Of a stretch of DNA of 64,000 nucleotides, positions 11,631-21,938 are shown piece by piece. The position numbers and the translations under genes were made by a program. The stretch is taken from positions 129,649,741-129,713,740 of the forward strand of contig CM041465.1 of NCBI GenBank assembly GCA_023213395.1, in the 5' to 3' direction. Position 1 is the first letter of the stretch. The number at the start of each line of letters is the position of its first letter. This DNA is from Cycas panzhihuaensis. Lineage: Eukaryota > Cycadophyta. Under the pieces are notes generated by a model. The model was not told the DNA's origin. It did not search any database and worked only from the letters and a program-made list of their open reading frames with translations.

Positions 11631-14600
11631 AGTGATAAGCTCTTTGTGCTTACAATGATTGTCAAAACAACAACACCTGGGTTGTCAATTCAGGTGCATC
11701 ATGTCACATGATAAAAGAGGTCGATTTATTAACTGATATACAAGAGAGGAAGGGTGAAACAATGACTTTTGGGGATAATGTTACTACAAAAAATTCATGT
11801 ATTGGTATAATGGCCCCTCTTAATGATTAGCACCTTGCCCCTACATTTCCAAGTGGCAATGTGTTTCTAGAACCAAGAATGTCTAGAAGCTTACTCTTTG
11901 TTATTTAGCTTGACAAACAATAGATGAGTATGTTGTTCAAAGATAGGAAATATATCATTCGAGATAAATTTCTTTATCCATGGCAACTTTTCACTTTTCA
12001 TTTTTACATGCTTTCTCAAAAGTGGAAGACTTATTAACATAAAACACTTCAGCCATGAGTGTATAACTGATAGATTATTGCCTCATTTTAGATGGATATT
12101 TTCCTTTAATTACTTGACTTCCCTATACTATTTCACTATACCATTTGGGTAGATTCTTTGGTACTAAAGTAGTAACCTCAATATCCTAAGCCCTAAGTGG
12201 CTGGTTAATAGAAGGGCTACCATGGTTAGGAGGTATTGTTGATAAGACCAAATTGTTGCTTTTGGTCATGAAGATCGTGGGCTCTCCAAATTAGATGCAA
12301 CAACTAACAAATCTCATGTCTTAGTTTCACATTCTCCAAATAAAAGTCAGTTATGGCACGAGAGACTAGGTCACTTGAATTTAGACAACATTAGACTAAT
12401 GTACAAACATAACGTAGTGTTTGATTTACCCAAAATTTCAACTGGTGATTCTCTATGTGAAGTTTGCCTGATGGGAAAGCAACATTGGGAACCTTTTTAG
12501 AAAGGTCAAACTTGGAAAGCACAACATTTACTGTAGCTAGGTCATTCAGACATTTGTGGGCTTATGTCCACACAATCACTTTGTGGAGCTTTATTTTTCA
12601 TCACCTTTATTGATGATTACTCGCACAAAGTGTGGGTTTATTTTCTTAGACACAAATCATAAGCAATTAACAAGTTTAAAGAATTTAAACTTACAGTAGA
12701 AAATGAGTCAAGTATGTGAATCGAGATACTTCGCTCTGGCAATGATGGTGAATACACATCTAAGGACTTTAATCAATTTTGTATTTAGAATGGCATTAAA
12801 CTCCAATTTTTTGCCCCTTATATGCCTCAACAAAATGGTGTGGTAGAAAGAATGAACAAAACTCTTGTCATTAAGGCAAAAGCCATGATGCACGCACAAG
12901 TTCTCACTCAATCATACTAAGCAAAAGTAGTCCACATTGCTGCTTGTGTAATTCAAGTTCTACTACTGTAGTTTGGAACAAGACACTTGAGGAGGCTTGG
13001 ACTGGCCAGAAACCTACAGTCAACCATCTTTGCACTTTCGGGTGCATGGCTTATATGAATATTCTCCAAGAGAAAAGATGTAAATTTGATGACAAGAGCC
13101 TCAAATACATCTTTATTGGATATGCTACTCATAGCAAAGCCTATAGACTATATGATTCTATTAGCAGAAAGATGCATATCTCTTGAGATCTCATCTTTGT
13201 AGAAGACAATAGGGAGTTGGACCTTAGTTCCATTCCATTCTCCCTTAATAAAGGCAAAGCTATCATTGAGGATTCTATTCCCTCAACATCTTCTACACCA
13301 TGTCATTCATTAATACTTGCTTCTCCTTCCTTGCCATCTTCCTTAGTTCCTTCATCTAGTCATGGCAGTACTTCTAAGCTTTAACAACCTTCATCATCAC
13401 AGGCTGCTGAAGTAACCTCTACGTCGGTGAAGAAGTTACTTAAATGGTATATGCAAACTATTGTAGATGCACAAACAGTCGAAGGCAAACGCCCATCCAC
13501 AATGTGGCCATAGACTCTTGTTAACTATGCACTTATGGCTGAAGTGTTTAATACCCCAAAGCTTTCCACTTTTGAGGAGGCATGTATAGATGAAAAGTGG
13601 TAAGCTGCAATGAATGATGAGATCACTCTATTTATTAGAATGACACATGGGACTTGGTTGAATCGCCAGAAGAAAAATTGGTCATCAATTGCAAGTGGAT
13701 CTACAAAACTAAGTTTCAATTTGATGGCACCATTGAGTGACATAAAGCTTGCCTCATCACAAAAGGATTCAAACAGTAGGAAGGCATTGACTATGATGAA
13801 ACATTTGCACCTGCCACTGATATAAACATCATCAGAGTGGTTATGGCCTTAGCTGCTTAATGCAAATGACCTTTGTATCAAATGGATGTCAAAAGTGTCT
13901 TTCTCAACAACAACTTGACTGAGGAGATATATTTGGAACAACCTTCTGATTACATTTTACATGGCAATGAGCATCTTGTTTGTCACCTTAAAAAGGCCTT
14001 GTATGGTCTGGAATAGGTGTCATGTGCTTGGTACTCCAAAATTGGTGATTACTTCTTGAGACATGGTTTTCATCAATCCTTATTAGACTCAAACCTATAC
14101 ATCAAGGTTTGACATCGAGAGTTACTCTTGTTGTTTTATATATTGATGATTCGATAATTATAGGCAATAGTGGAAACATGATAGAAAGTCTTTAAGGAGA
14201 CTTAAAAAAGAGGTTTTGAGATGACTAATCTCAGACTTCTTCGTTTTATTCTCGGCATGGAGGTGTGGCGACAACTAGGCAACATCTTCATATCCCAAGC
14301 CAAATACACTTGCGACATTTTGCAACATTTCATAATGGAGGATTGCAAATCTTCATCGAACCATATGGAGTCTGGCACTAAATTGTCACATGATGAGGAA
14401 GCCAAATATATTGATTCCGCTCTTTTCAAACGGCTACTGTGTAGTCTTATTTATCTGACAAACACTAGGTTTGACATTTCATATGCTATTGGAATCTATT
14501 CTAGATTTATGTCTCAACCCAATCAACAACACTGGAATGCTGCAAAACAAATTCTCAGATGCCTCAAAGGTACATTGTAGTATGGTTTTCAGTACACTCG

Positions 14601-15075
14601 ATGGGAACTTCACATTGGAAGGGTTCTAAAATTTTGATTGGGCAAGTTGCCAAGATAGCCAAAAATCTACCTCAGGTTACTATTTCAACCTTGGGTCAGC
14701 AGTTGCTTCATAGAATTGCAAGAAGCAACCAAATGTCACTCTTTTCTCCACTGAAGCATAATACAAAGTTGTCAAAGCAGTATGTGAGGCTATTTGACTC
14801 AAACGGATTCCTGGAGAGCTTGGCCTTGAGCAATGACAACCAACTCCATTGTATTGTGACGACCATGGTGTGTTCAAGATTGTCAAGAATCTTGTATTTC
14901 ATATGCGAACCAAGCATGTTGAGTTACATCACCACCTCATCAGAGAACATGTATAGAATGGTGACATTGACTTCATTTACAGGCTGACAGATCAACAACT
15001 TGCCGACATTTTTACCAAAGCACTTGGCAGAGAGAAGTTCGAGCAGTTTAGAGATGGCCTCGGAGTTTGACTTAA
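11631..15075 (+). pseudogene. pol: copia pol (element C), heavily decayed
   Basis: The protease motif reads WVVNSGAS near 11679, with the catalytic Asp changed to Asn. After a foreign 270-bp insert come GAG-pre-integrase (LWHERLGHL, 12353), integrase (GHSDICG near 12540; GNDGEYTS near 12738; VVERMNK near 12842), RT (YQMDVKSVFLN near 13877; EIYLEQPSD), the connection domain (open 14221-14580: LRFILGMEVW, LLCSLIYLTNTRFDISYA) and RNase H traces to about 15060. Stops and frameshifts occur every 50-150 bases. Many stops stand where B has Trp, Gln or Arg codons, as expected from deamination of methylated cytosine. Confidence 0.87.
11968..12240. other. foreign insert of about 270 bp within element C protease/integrase junction
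   Basis: Alignment by eye to element B shows B continuous (5650-5665) where C has extra sequence between GAGATAAA and GATAAGACC. The word GATAA occurs on both sides and could be a 5-bp target duplication. The insert has no coding signal and only weak similarity between its ends (CCATGG near each). It may be a small MITE-like element or an unrelated filler. Confidence 0.5.
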
Positions 15076-15089
15076 TGTTGTGCACATTC

Positions 15090-15106
15090 GGGGTGGGGGG
15101 GTGGGG
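15090..15106 (+). promoter_or_regulatory. polypurine tract of element C
   Basis: A G-rich run (GGGGTGGGGGGGTGGGG) stands immediately before the TGTGTTAGAACC start of the 3' LTR. It corresponds to the shorter tract of element B. Confidence 0.7.
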
Positions 15107-15622
15107 TGTGTTAGAACCTTCATCTTTTAGTATTATGTCTTGTCAATGTACATGCTTATTTTGGCGCTTTATGCTTTATGCTAAAGTGCACTTTTGTAAG
15201 TTTATGTATTGTCACATTCACTTTCACTCTTTCACTTTTGTCTTTAGTGACTTATTTACATATTTTATGTGAATAAGTCAATATGTTGATGGGTGACACT
15301 TGTCACCATCCTTTGAACCTAAGGAGTGTTTTGTTCAAACTTCTCTTCTGTTTTGGATTTGTGGCATGTGTCACAATCCTATAGGTAGGAACTCCTATAT
15401 AATGAGAGCTCCCTCTCAAGTAATTCATTGTAGTTTGTGAGTTTAGTGTTATGGTGTTGAAGCATTTTTGATAGGTTGGAGTGTAGAGCAATTCTCCTCC
15501 TCCATCTTTTGTTATGTATTTTGTGCTTGCATTTCTCAAGATTTATAATGAGTGGAATCATTTCATGTTCATCTGTTGTCCTTTCATTCTCCTCAATAGA
15601 TCCTGTTCTATTCTGTTTTTCA
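15107..15622 (+). repeat. 3' LTR of element C (probable limits)
   Basis: The LTR starts right after the polypurine tract (TGTGTTAGAACC or, two bases later, TGTTAGAACC) and probably ends at TTTTTCA, giving about 516 bp, close to the 546 bp of B. A TATATAATGAGAGC promoter-like box lies near 15400. With no 5' partner in the window, the right end is inferred from length, the CA terminus and the abrupt change in sequence character. Confidence 0.62.
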
Positions 15623-16185
15623 TGATCGACATGTCTATTAATGACTGTTGATTAGCCCCTTGGTGTATTGCCTTATCAACCTGTTTGGCATTTGCATATG
15701 CTTGATCAACACCTAGTTGATTGCTCCTTCCATTGTCTTACTTTGTGATTGACCTCCTCGTGAACCTCTATGTAAACCCATGTTGGATTAGATCAAATTT
15801 CTTGGCCTCTTCTATACTTCATGTTGATCGACTCCCTACCATCGAGTTCCATTCAACAATTTGATAATCCCGCAGATCAGTGATACCCTTTACTGAGTAA
15901 TTTTTTGATTAGCCCTTTGTAATTGACTTTTGATCGACATTTTGTAGATACCCATGGACCGACAATCCCCCCCTTTTTTTTTCATGCATATTAGTTTCTC
16001 ACATTAAAACAACCATTGTCTTGAAAACAAACTGAATTTTCCACAGCCATTTTGATTAAGTTGAAATGGTGCTTTTTAGATGGCCACATTTCCAATGGAA
16101 ATTTTATGATATAGACTTTGACACTTGAAATTCGCATCAAACGGAATTACTAATCGAAAGTACATTGAAATAATTTCCTGTGTAT

Positions 16186-16576
16186 GCTAGGCTGTCTGTG
16201 CCAGTTTAGATGTCTTCAGCCACAAGTGTCGCCCCACAAAGCAGGCTTATGCACTGCAATATATGCTGCATTCAAGTTCTCAACATTAGGTGGAGCCAAA
16301 GGGTTGAAGATTCTCTTCCTTATGCTCAACTGTCTGCACAGTGCTGGTCATATAGGTTATTGTTACTTCAACCTCACACTGCTGCTGATGATGTCCATAA
16401 CCAGGGTAGGCACCATAGGCATATATTGTTGGATCTTGAGGTGAAAGGGGCATAGGCATTGGATTCATATACCTTGTACATAACTGTAATAAGCTCCATT
16501 CCATTGGTTTGGATTTGCTTGAGGTTGACCCCAGCTAGTAGGTAGATTGTTTGTGGGACTTTGACCCTAGGTTTTA
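16186..16576 (-). pseudogene. RBP45/RBP47-like C-terminal exon remnant
   Basis: On the minus strand, right after a T-rich tract and an AG acceptor-like dinucleotide, the reading gives GQSPTNN, QANPNQWNGAYYSY and, after a frameshift, SPQDPTIYAYGAYPGYG followed by glutamines. It then gives LAPPNVENLNAAYIAVHKP and a C-terminal LWLKTSKLAQ in another frame. The QWNG-YY-Y plus QDP--YAYG-YPGYG series is typical of the tail of plant poly(A)-binding RBP45/47 proteins, which bind pre-mRNA in the nucleus. At least three frame changes show it is broken. The preceding pyrimidine tract suggests a last exon copied with its intron edge rather than a processed mRNA copy. The family assignment comes from memory of motifs and needs a database search. 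Confidence 0.55.
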
Positions 16577-16578
16577 TA

Positions 16579-16594
16579 TTAAAAAAAAAAAAAA
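16579..16594. repeat. poly(A)/poly(T) run
   Basis: A near-pure A run on plus (T on minus) lies just upstream of the RBP45-like exon on the minus strand. It is compatible with a polypyrimidine tract or a simple repeat. Confidence 0.5.
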
Positions 16595-18239
16595 AGACGT
16601 CTTTGCCAATTTTTAATCTGCATGAATGGTGTTTTGCGGATATCCACAGAATGGTGATATCCCTGACTTAGTAATTTCTGATTGGCCCTCCTTGATCGGT
16701 CCATTGGAACGGTCCATCGTGTGTTGATTGGCCCATATTGATCGGCCTTGACATATTTGAATTGGCAGTGCTTGAAACACATGCATCAATCGGCCTTCTT
16801 TTAGCATTGATCAACCGATGCAATTCATTGGATTGGCTCTCTTACTAGCTTCAATTTAATGCCTTTGTGATGATCCAATCCCCTTTTTGATTGGTGGTAC
16901 TTTCATCTTGATTGATAGTGCTAACTTTGATATGATCGGTCTTCAACATGATTGGTCTAGCTTCATCATGGTCAGCGGTGCATGTTTGATTGATGGTAGT
17001 GTGCCCTTTTCGTGATTGGCAACACATGTTTGACTGGTGATGATTTGCCCTTTGATCAATATCTGGCACCTTGTTTCTCCCTCTGATCAGCATTTAGACC
17101 ATTACCCTAGCCAAATCTTTCATCCACATGGCTTGTACTCCCTAACACTCCTTTGACTGGTGCTTCATCTCTTTGAACAAGCTTGTAAAATGGTGATGCA
17201 TTAGCCCCTTTGTTTTCAATCAACACTCCTCCTTGATTGGCAGTGATGTATAATTCCTACCCTTAGACCTTAGTTTGATCAGTCGCACCTACTTATTGAT
17301 CAGCCCTTGTGGGTCTTAATCTTCTTATTTATTATTTGTGTGTGTGCGCGCATGTATGCATGTCTATATATGTATATGATTTATCTATTTTTCCATAAAA
17401 TTTTGAAGCTATCTCAAAAGTCCAAGGGGTCTTCTTAATGCCTATAAAATGGCAGCATTTGCCATTGACTTTTCTCTGCCTCCAAATTGTAGATTCAGTG
17501 ACTTAGACACTGAAATTTGGAGCTGCCTCATCTCCAGTCAGTCTTTCCACTCTGTGACTAGCCTCTCCATGCTTGCCTTGTCATAGGTTGGGTCGGCATA
17601 AGTAGTTCTGAAATCAGTTTGATTTGTCTTATGGTGTGGATCAATTGTTAGCTGTCCTTTGTATATGTTTGTTGTGCACCTGATTGACCTCTCTTCTTGT
17701 GATCAACCTCTTTCCTCACATAATCAGCTTGATTTCTACAATCCGTATGTGATTGGTGAATTGAACCTTCGAATGTGTGCATGCCCAGCTCCCTTTTCCT
17801 TTTTCTGTTTTTCTTTGACTTAGGTTTGCGTTGGCCCTGACAAGTAATTATGTTTCAAGTCGGCCACCTATTGATGATTCATGTATGTCCTACCCTGCAA
17901 TCATTTCATTGGTCTTTACACTTCATGTTTGGCCTCCACATCTTAAGCACAACATTGACCGGCTGGCTTATATGTGGATGAGTTTTCTTGCCCTCTTTTG
18001 ATCAACCTCTTTTTGATAAGTAATCCTCTACCTTGGTGGTGCCTTGGTGTTTAGATTAGTTTATTTGGTCCCTTATTTGTACCTGACCTTGGTAATTATT
18101 GTCTTTTAATGTGCCCAGGGACATGTTACCCTCCATTTCTAAAGGTACATTGTTTGTGATTGTGTTTCATCATCCACTTCATTTCTTGATGGACTTCAAT
18201 CTGTTAATTCTTCACTTATTGTTCTCTGGTTCAAGTTCA

Positions 18240-19144
18240 GTAGCAACTTCTTTCCCTTTTGTTCGATTTTCAATATGTTGATTCCCAAATTTTGCATGGC
18301 ACATGTTTTGAAGTCATGACTGCCCAAGCAAAGCAGTATAAGAAGTTAGACCTGGCATAATGGGAACAACAACCAGTGCACCTGAAAAGTTTGACTTGCA
18401 ATCTTGGTCATTTGTGATATCAGTATTCCAATTGGTTCCGCTCCTCACTGATTTGCCATCCATGGTCAAAATGTGGAAGGCCAAAGTGTTGGGCATGCCA
18501 TTTTTAACATGTGGCTACTGGCATGAGATTCATACTTGCACTGCCATCCACCATAATGTGTTTCAGCTTCGCCCCCAATGAAAAGATTTGGATACAAAAT
18601 TATGTATCTTTATCCACCTTATTCACCATCCATGAAGGTTGAACACATTTCAAAATGTTGTCAACACTTTGGATCATTGTTGACAAGATCTCCCTTATGC
18701 TAATTCTCTGTAGCCACAGCTGGAAAGCTGGAATGATTATTCATACCCCAATATGTTATGTGCTCGTTGAACTATTTGGTTCACCATTCTAGGAATATAG
18801 GCCAATGATGTTGCCAATTTTACAGGAGTCTCCTTTCCCAACAGTTTCTCCACAAGTGATGGTGCCTCAGTCACTACAGTTGTTGGAGTCAAATCAGCAT
18901 TATCTTTTGAAATCATTTGATCTGACTGCCTTTGAAGATGATGCCACCTCAACAAATGGTTGATGAAAGTCAGGGTCATAGGATTGTAAATTTCAAACAC
19001 TAGATTGTGCTGCAGCACACAAGTTTTTTCAATATGCAGATGTGGATATTCTTCTTCCTCCATATGTTGACTAGCTTGTACCACATATACAGATTCAGCA
19101 TTAATTGGAGTGTCAAAATTCATTTCCGTCTCCACTGGGCACAC
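18240..19144 (-). pseudogene. retropepsin-like remnant, possibly Ty3/gypsy gag-protease
   Basis: The minus strand has an open stretch (19144-18737) of about 135 codons without recognised motifs. After a frame change it gives MVDGSASMNLMPVATCLKM, then FHILTMDGKSV, and GALVVVPIMPGLTSYTALLGQS, followed by a stop where a Trp is expected. The layout (D-G-S-A, N-hydrophobic-P, then a long gap to a hydrophobic-LLG-S segment) resembles gypsy retropepsins, although the first Asp context is atypical. Identification is tentative; no RT or integrase accompanies it. Confidence 0.4.
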
Positions 19145-19952
19145 TCCAGAATTTTAGAGGTTCTTCTGTTGATTCATGCTCACCATAGAATATTCATGCA
19201 AGCACTGCAGAAATTTTCTCCAGTACTACATAATTAGAAAGCACTATGTGCAATCTTGATATTTCTTAAGTTCTTATTGCTGTGAACGAAATGTGGATTG
19301 AATGGTGTCTGAGTTTATTTTCACATCCCATTTATTGCTTAAGAACATCATAAATCCTTTTCATGCTTTATCTGGTTACCAGTTGTATGTATTGAAGCCC
19401 ACAGTGTTATGGTCTTTGGATGTGTTATGTTCAAGTTTATCTCCTTTGAAACTCATATAAATTCTGTGTAGATTCTTTATGCATCTCAACTCTTATTGCA
19501 TTTGTTTGATATTCACGTTCATGCAAGAGGGGAGACCTTTCATTTTACCACTATATGCTCCATTTCATTGTTTTTGATATAAAATTTGCAAAATAGTTGC
19601 TTTGCAGTCTAAAAGCATCTTTTTGACTTGACAAACCCATGGCCTAGGGTTTTCTTTCATCTTTCAAAAGCAGATACCAATAAGCTGCCTGTGGATCATG
19701 ATACCTTGATTGTTCAGATAACTCAAATGCAGCCAATAATTTGCACATTTTGCATAATATGGGCCTCTACATGGGTGCTATAAAGTTATGAGGTCTTGTT
19801 TTTGGTAATTAGATTTGAATATTTAATTTGAGTCTGACATGTTCCTCAGATCTTCATGGTTTTCAAGAGTATTTTCTCTGGTTGCTTTAGGCTCAATGCA
19901 TACTTCTGAATAAGGATCTTATTTGAGACAAACACTATTTTCTATCTTGCAG

Positions 19953-21938
19953 TTCAAATGGCGGCTTATAAAGAAAGCATCACAGGTTTTCTATTTACAT
20001 TTTTCTTTGAAGAAACGGGCAATTATTGAGGAGCTCCATGAGAAGCAGGAGCAGGCAAGTGTTTCCTTATTGCAAATATAATAATGTATCCGGTAATATA
20101 ATGACGCCAACTTTAAGAGTGTGTTTGTGGTGGTTACATTTGTTGGGGTATTTTGAGCTCATCTTTTGCTTCTCCATTTTGGCCTCTCTTTGAAATGGCA
20201 TTATTGTGGGCTTGTAAGTTGGTAGCTTATTGTGATTTCATGTGTCTTCTATAGTAATGATTTGTCTATGTATGGAATGTAAAATTTCTTGTTCTGGCAA
20301 TTGAAGGGATATGCCAATTCATTTTTTGGACTCTAAGCTGTGTCCTAAGTGCAGGTCAAAGAGTGGCTCCAAAGTCTTGGTATTGGAGAACAACACACAG
20401 CATCGGTATCTGAACCACATGACGAAGATGAACACGATGAAGACCTTATATATTCACACCCAGATGAAAGCCATCAAACTAAAAGCAGGTTTGTTTAGCT
20501 CTTACCTTCCTCAAAATGATCAAAAAGCACTGCAGTTGCTAATTGAAAATCTATGATGGTGATGGCCTTTCCTTGATTTTGATTTTTATTTTTTCCCACC
20601 TTTTCTATAACTAAAGGTACTGGTTTAAAAGCAAGATGTTGATAATATTCTGCATGTACTGGTTATGGAACTTGATGAATTCTAGATGTCCACAAGTCTA
20701 ACAAACTAATGACCATATTAGGGAGCCTTTTACCCTTTTCCTTGAATTTTGCATCTGTTTAGGAGACAGGAATGCTGGCTAAGGCTTATTTTTACAAGTT
20801 TTTATATAATGTAGAACTAGTATCCCCTCCCACTCATTGGCAGCTTGTTGGATGAGCTATTAAGGGCCCCTTACTTCACTGAAATTGACTTAGCTTTAGA
20901 GCACCACCAGGTTTAGATCGAGGCTACTGATACTTGGAAAATATCTTTCAAAATCATTGTATGCATGGCCTCTTTGGATGGTTGGTTAGCCTTTTCGGCC
21001 TCAAACAAAATCCTTTGAAGCAGATTTACAGCTCTAAGATTTTATGTTCTAGATGTTTCTTAGCTGCAAATTGTAGTATGAAAAAAAAAACAAAAAAAAA
21101 AAACGTGGAATTCCATGTGGCTTGAGATCTCTCATGAAACAAAGTGTGCTTTCCCGTTAAACAAGAAAGAGAAGTATTTCTATCAGTCATAGATTTTACG
21201 AAGTTTCTTGGAATCTTGAGGTGGTATATTTACTGTATACTATATTAGCCTGGAGAAGAGGAATTATATTTGCAAAACAGTCTTCTGCATATACAAGGTT
21301 AACACAAGGCTCCTTCAGCAAAGTGCTACTCATAATTGAGGCTAAAGGAGTATAACTAAAGTCCTTGCAAGCTCTGAACTCCTGGAAGTAACATACAAAG
21401 CTTGGGGATTTCTGCATCTGAGGAGCACTACTACTCCTCTTCCATAGGATCTGTAGTGCATTTAACTTTAGTCATCTTTCAGGCACATTTTCTCTCATCA
21501 ATTTCCCTCCTGTTTTATGTGTTCTTTTATCAAGTCATTAGCATATTATCACCTTCCATTCATGGGATTTGCTGCTTGGAAATTATGCTACTTACTTATA
21601 CAACAAGGGTGGGGATTTGTTTGACTTGTTTTGCTTCTATGCCTTTTTTCTTGTTATTCCATTCTCTTTCATTTATGTTGCATGGAAGTGTTGTGCTGAG
21701 TTGCCATTCAAGGCAATCGTTTTGTGCTTGAAATGTTGGTTCTTTCGCAGACCTTCAAGGCTGTATGGGGTGACAGATTGGCAGTTTTTGGCACAGAGAT
21801 GTTCCCTCTAGCGCAGCTTTGCCTGTCATTCGTCCGGCATTGGGACGCCTGGAATCAATTTCAGATAAGGCTAAATCTGCGATGCAAGGATACCTCAGTC
21901 ATTTTCTCAACAACTTGGATATTGTGAACTCTAGGGAG
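19953..21938 (+). CDS. PLDP: phospholipase D zeta (PX-PH type), three internal exons
   Basis: Three exons read through in a single phase. Exon a is 19953-20054 (34 codons, starts FKWRLIKKASQVFYLHF). Exon b is 20355-20488 (starts VKEWLQSLGIG, acidic middle). Exon c is 21797-21938 (RDVPSSAALPVIRPALG ... LSHFLNNLDIVNSREV). Phases are 0, 2, 0 and match across both introns; acceptors are CAG, CAG and ACAG, and donors are GCAAGT, GTTTGT and GTATGT. The residues form the C-terminal half of the PX domain and the linker of plant PLD zeta, which hydrolyses phosphatidylcholine to phosphatidic acid and is recruited to membranes by PX/PH binding of phosphoinositides. No stops or frameshifts are seen, unlike every TE here, so the gene is probably functional or recently so. 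The first exon and the PH, HKD1 and HKD2 exons are not found in the window; either introns are very long or this is a duplicated fragment. Confidence 0.9.
20055..20354 (+). other. PLD zeta intron with GC donor
   Basis: This 300-bp intron begins GCAAGT and ends TGCAG. GC-AG introns form a minor but valid spliced class with a strong AG/GCAAGT consensus, which this matches. Flanking codons Q and V join in phase 0. Confidence 0.8.
20489..21796 (+). other. PLD zeta intron (1.3 kb)
   Basis: The donor is GTTTGT and the acceptor TTTTGGCACAG; phase 2, completing an arginine codon. The intron is T-rich with one interrupted A run (21080-21103). No TE coding is recognised. Confidence 0.75.

Larger units (their letters stand above)
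15623..18050. repeat. degenerate short-word repeat region (TGATYRRYC)
   Basis: For about 2.4 kb the words TGATTGGYC, TGATCGGCC, TGATCAACC, TGATTAGCCC and variants recur every 15-50 bases, often preceded by CTT or CAT, on the plus strand. Spacing is irregular, so this is not a clean tandem array. It could be an old minisatellite. A decayed RBP45-like exon lies inside it (16186-16576), as does a TG/CG simple repeat near 17337. No other gene is seen. Confidence 0.45.

Noticed and set aside
15000-15272. 90-codon plus ORF across the PPT and LTR of C
   Set aside because: It overlaps the RNase H end and LTR of C in a different frame, without motif.
17337-17380. TG/CG/TA alternating stretch as possible Z-DNA or regulatory site
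   Set aside because: A short, imperfect simple repeat with no associated gene.
18737-19144. Minus ORF as part of an upstream PLD zeta exon or other host gene
   Set aside because: It is on the opposite strand to the PLD exons and continues into retropepsin-like sequence, so it was placed with the gypsy-like remnant.
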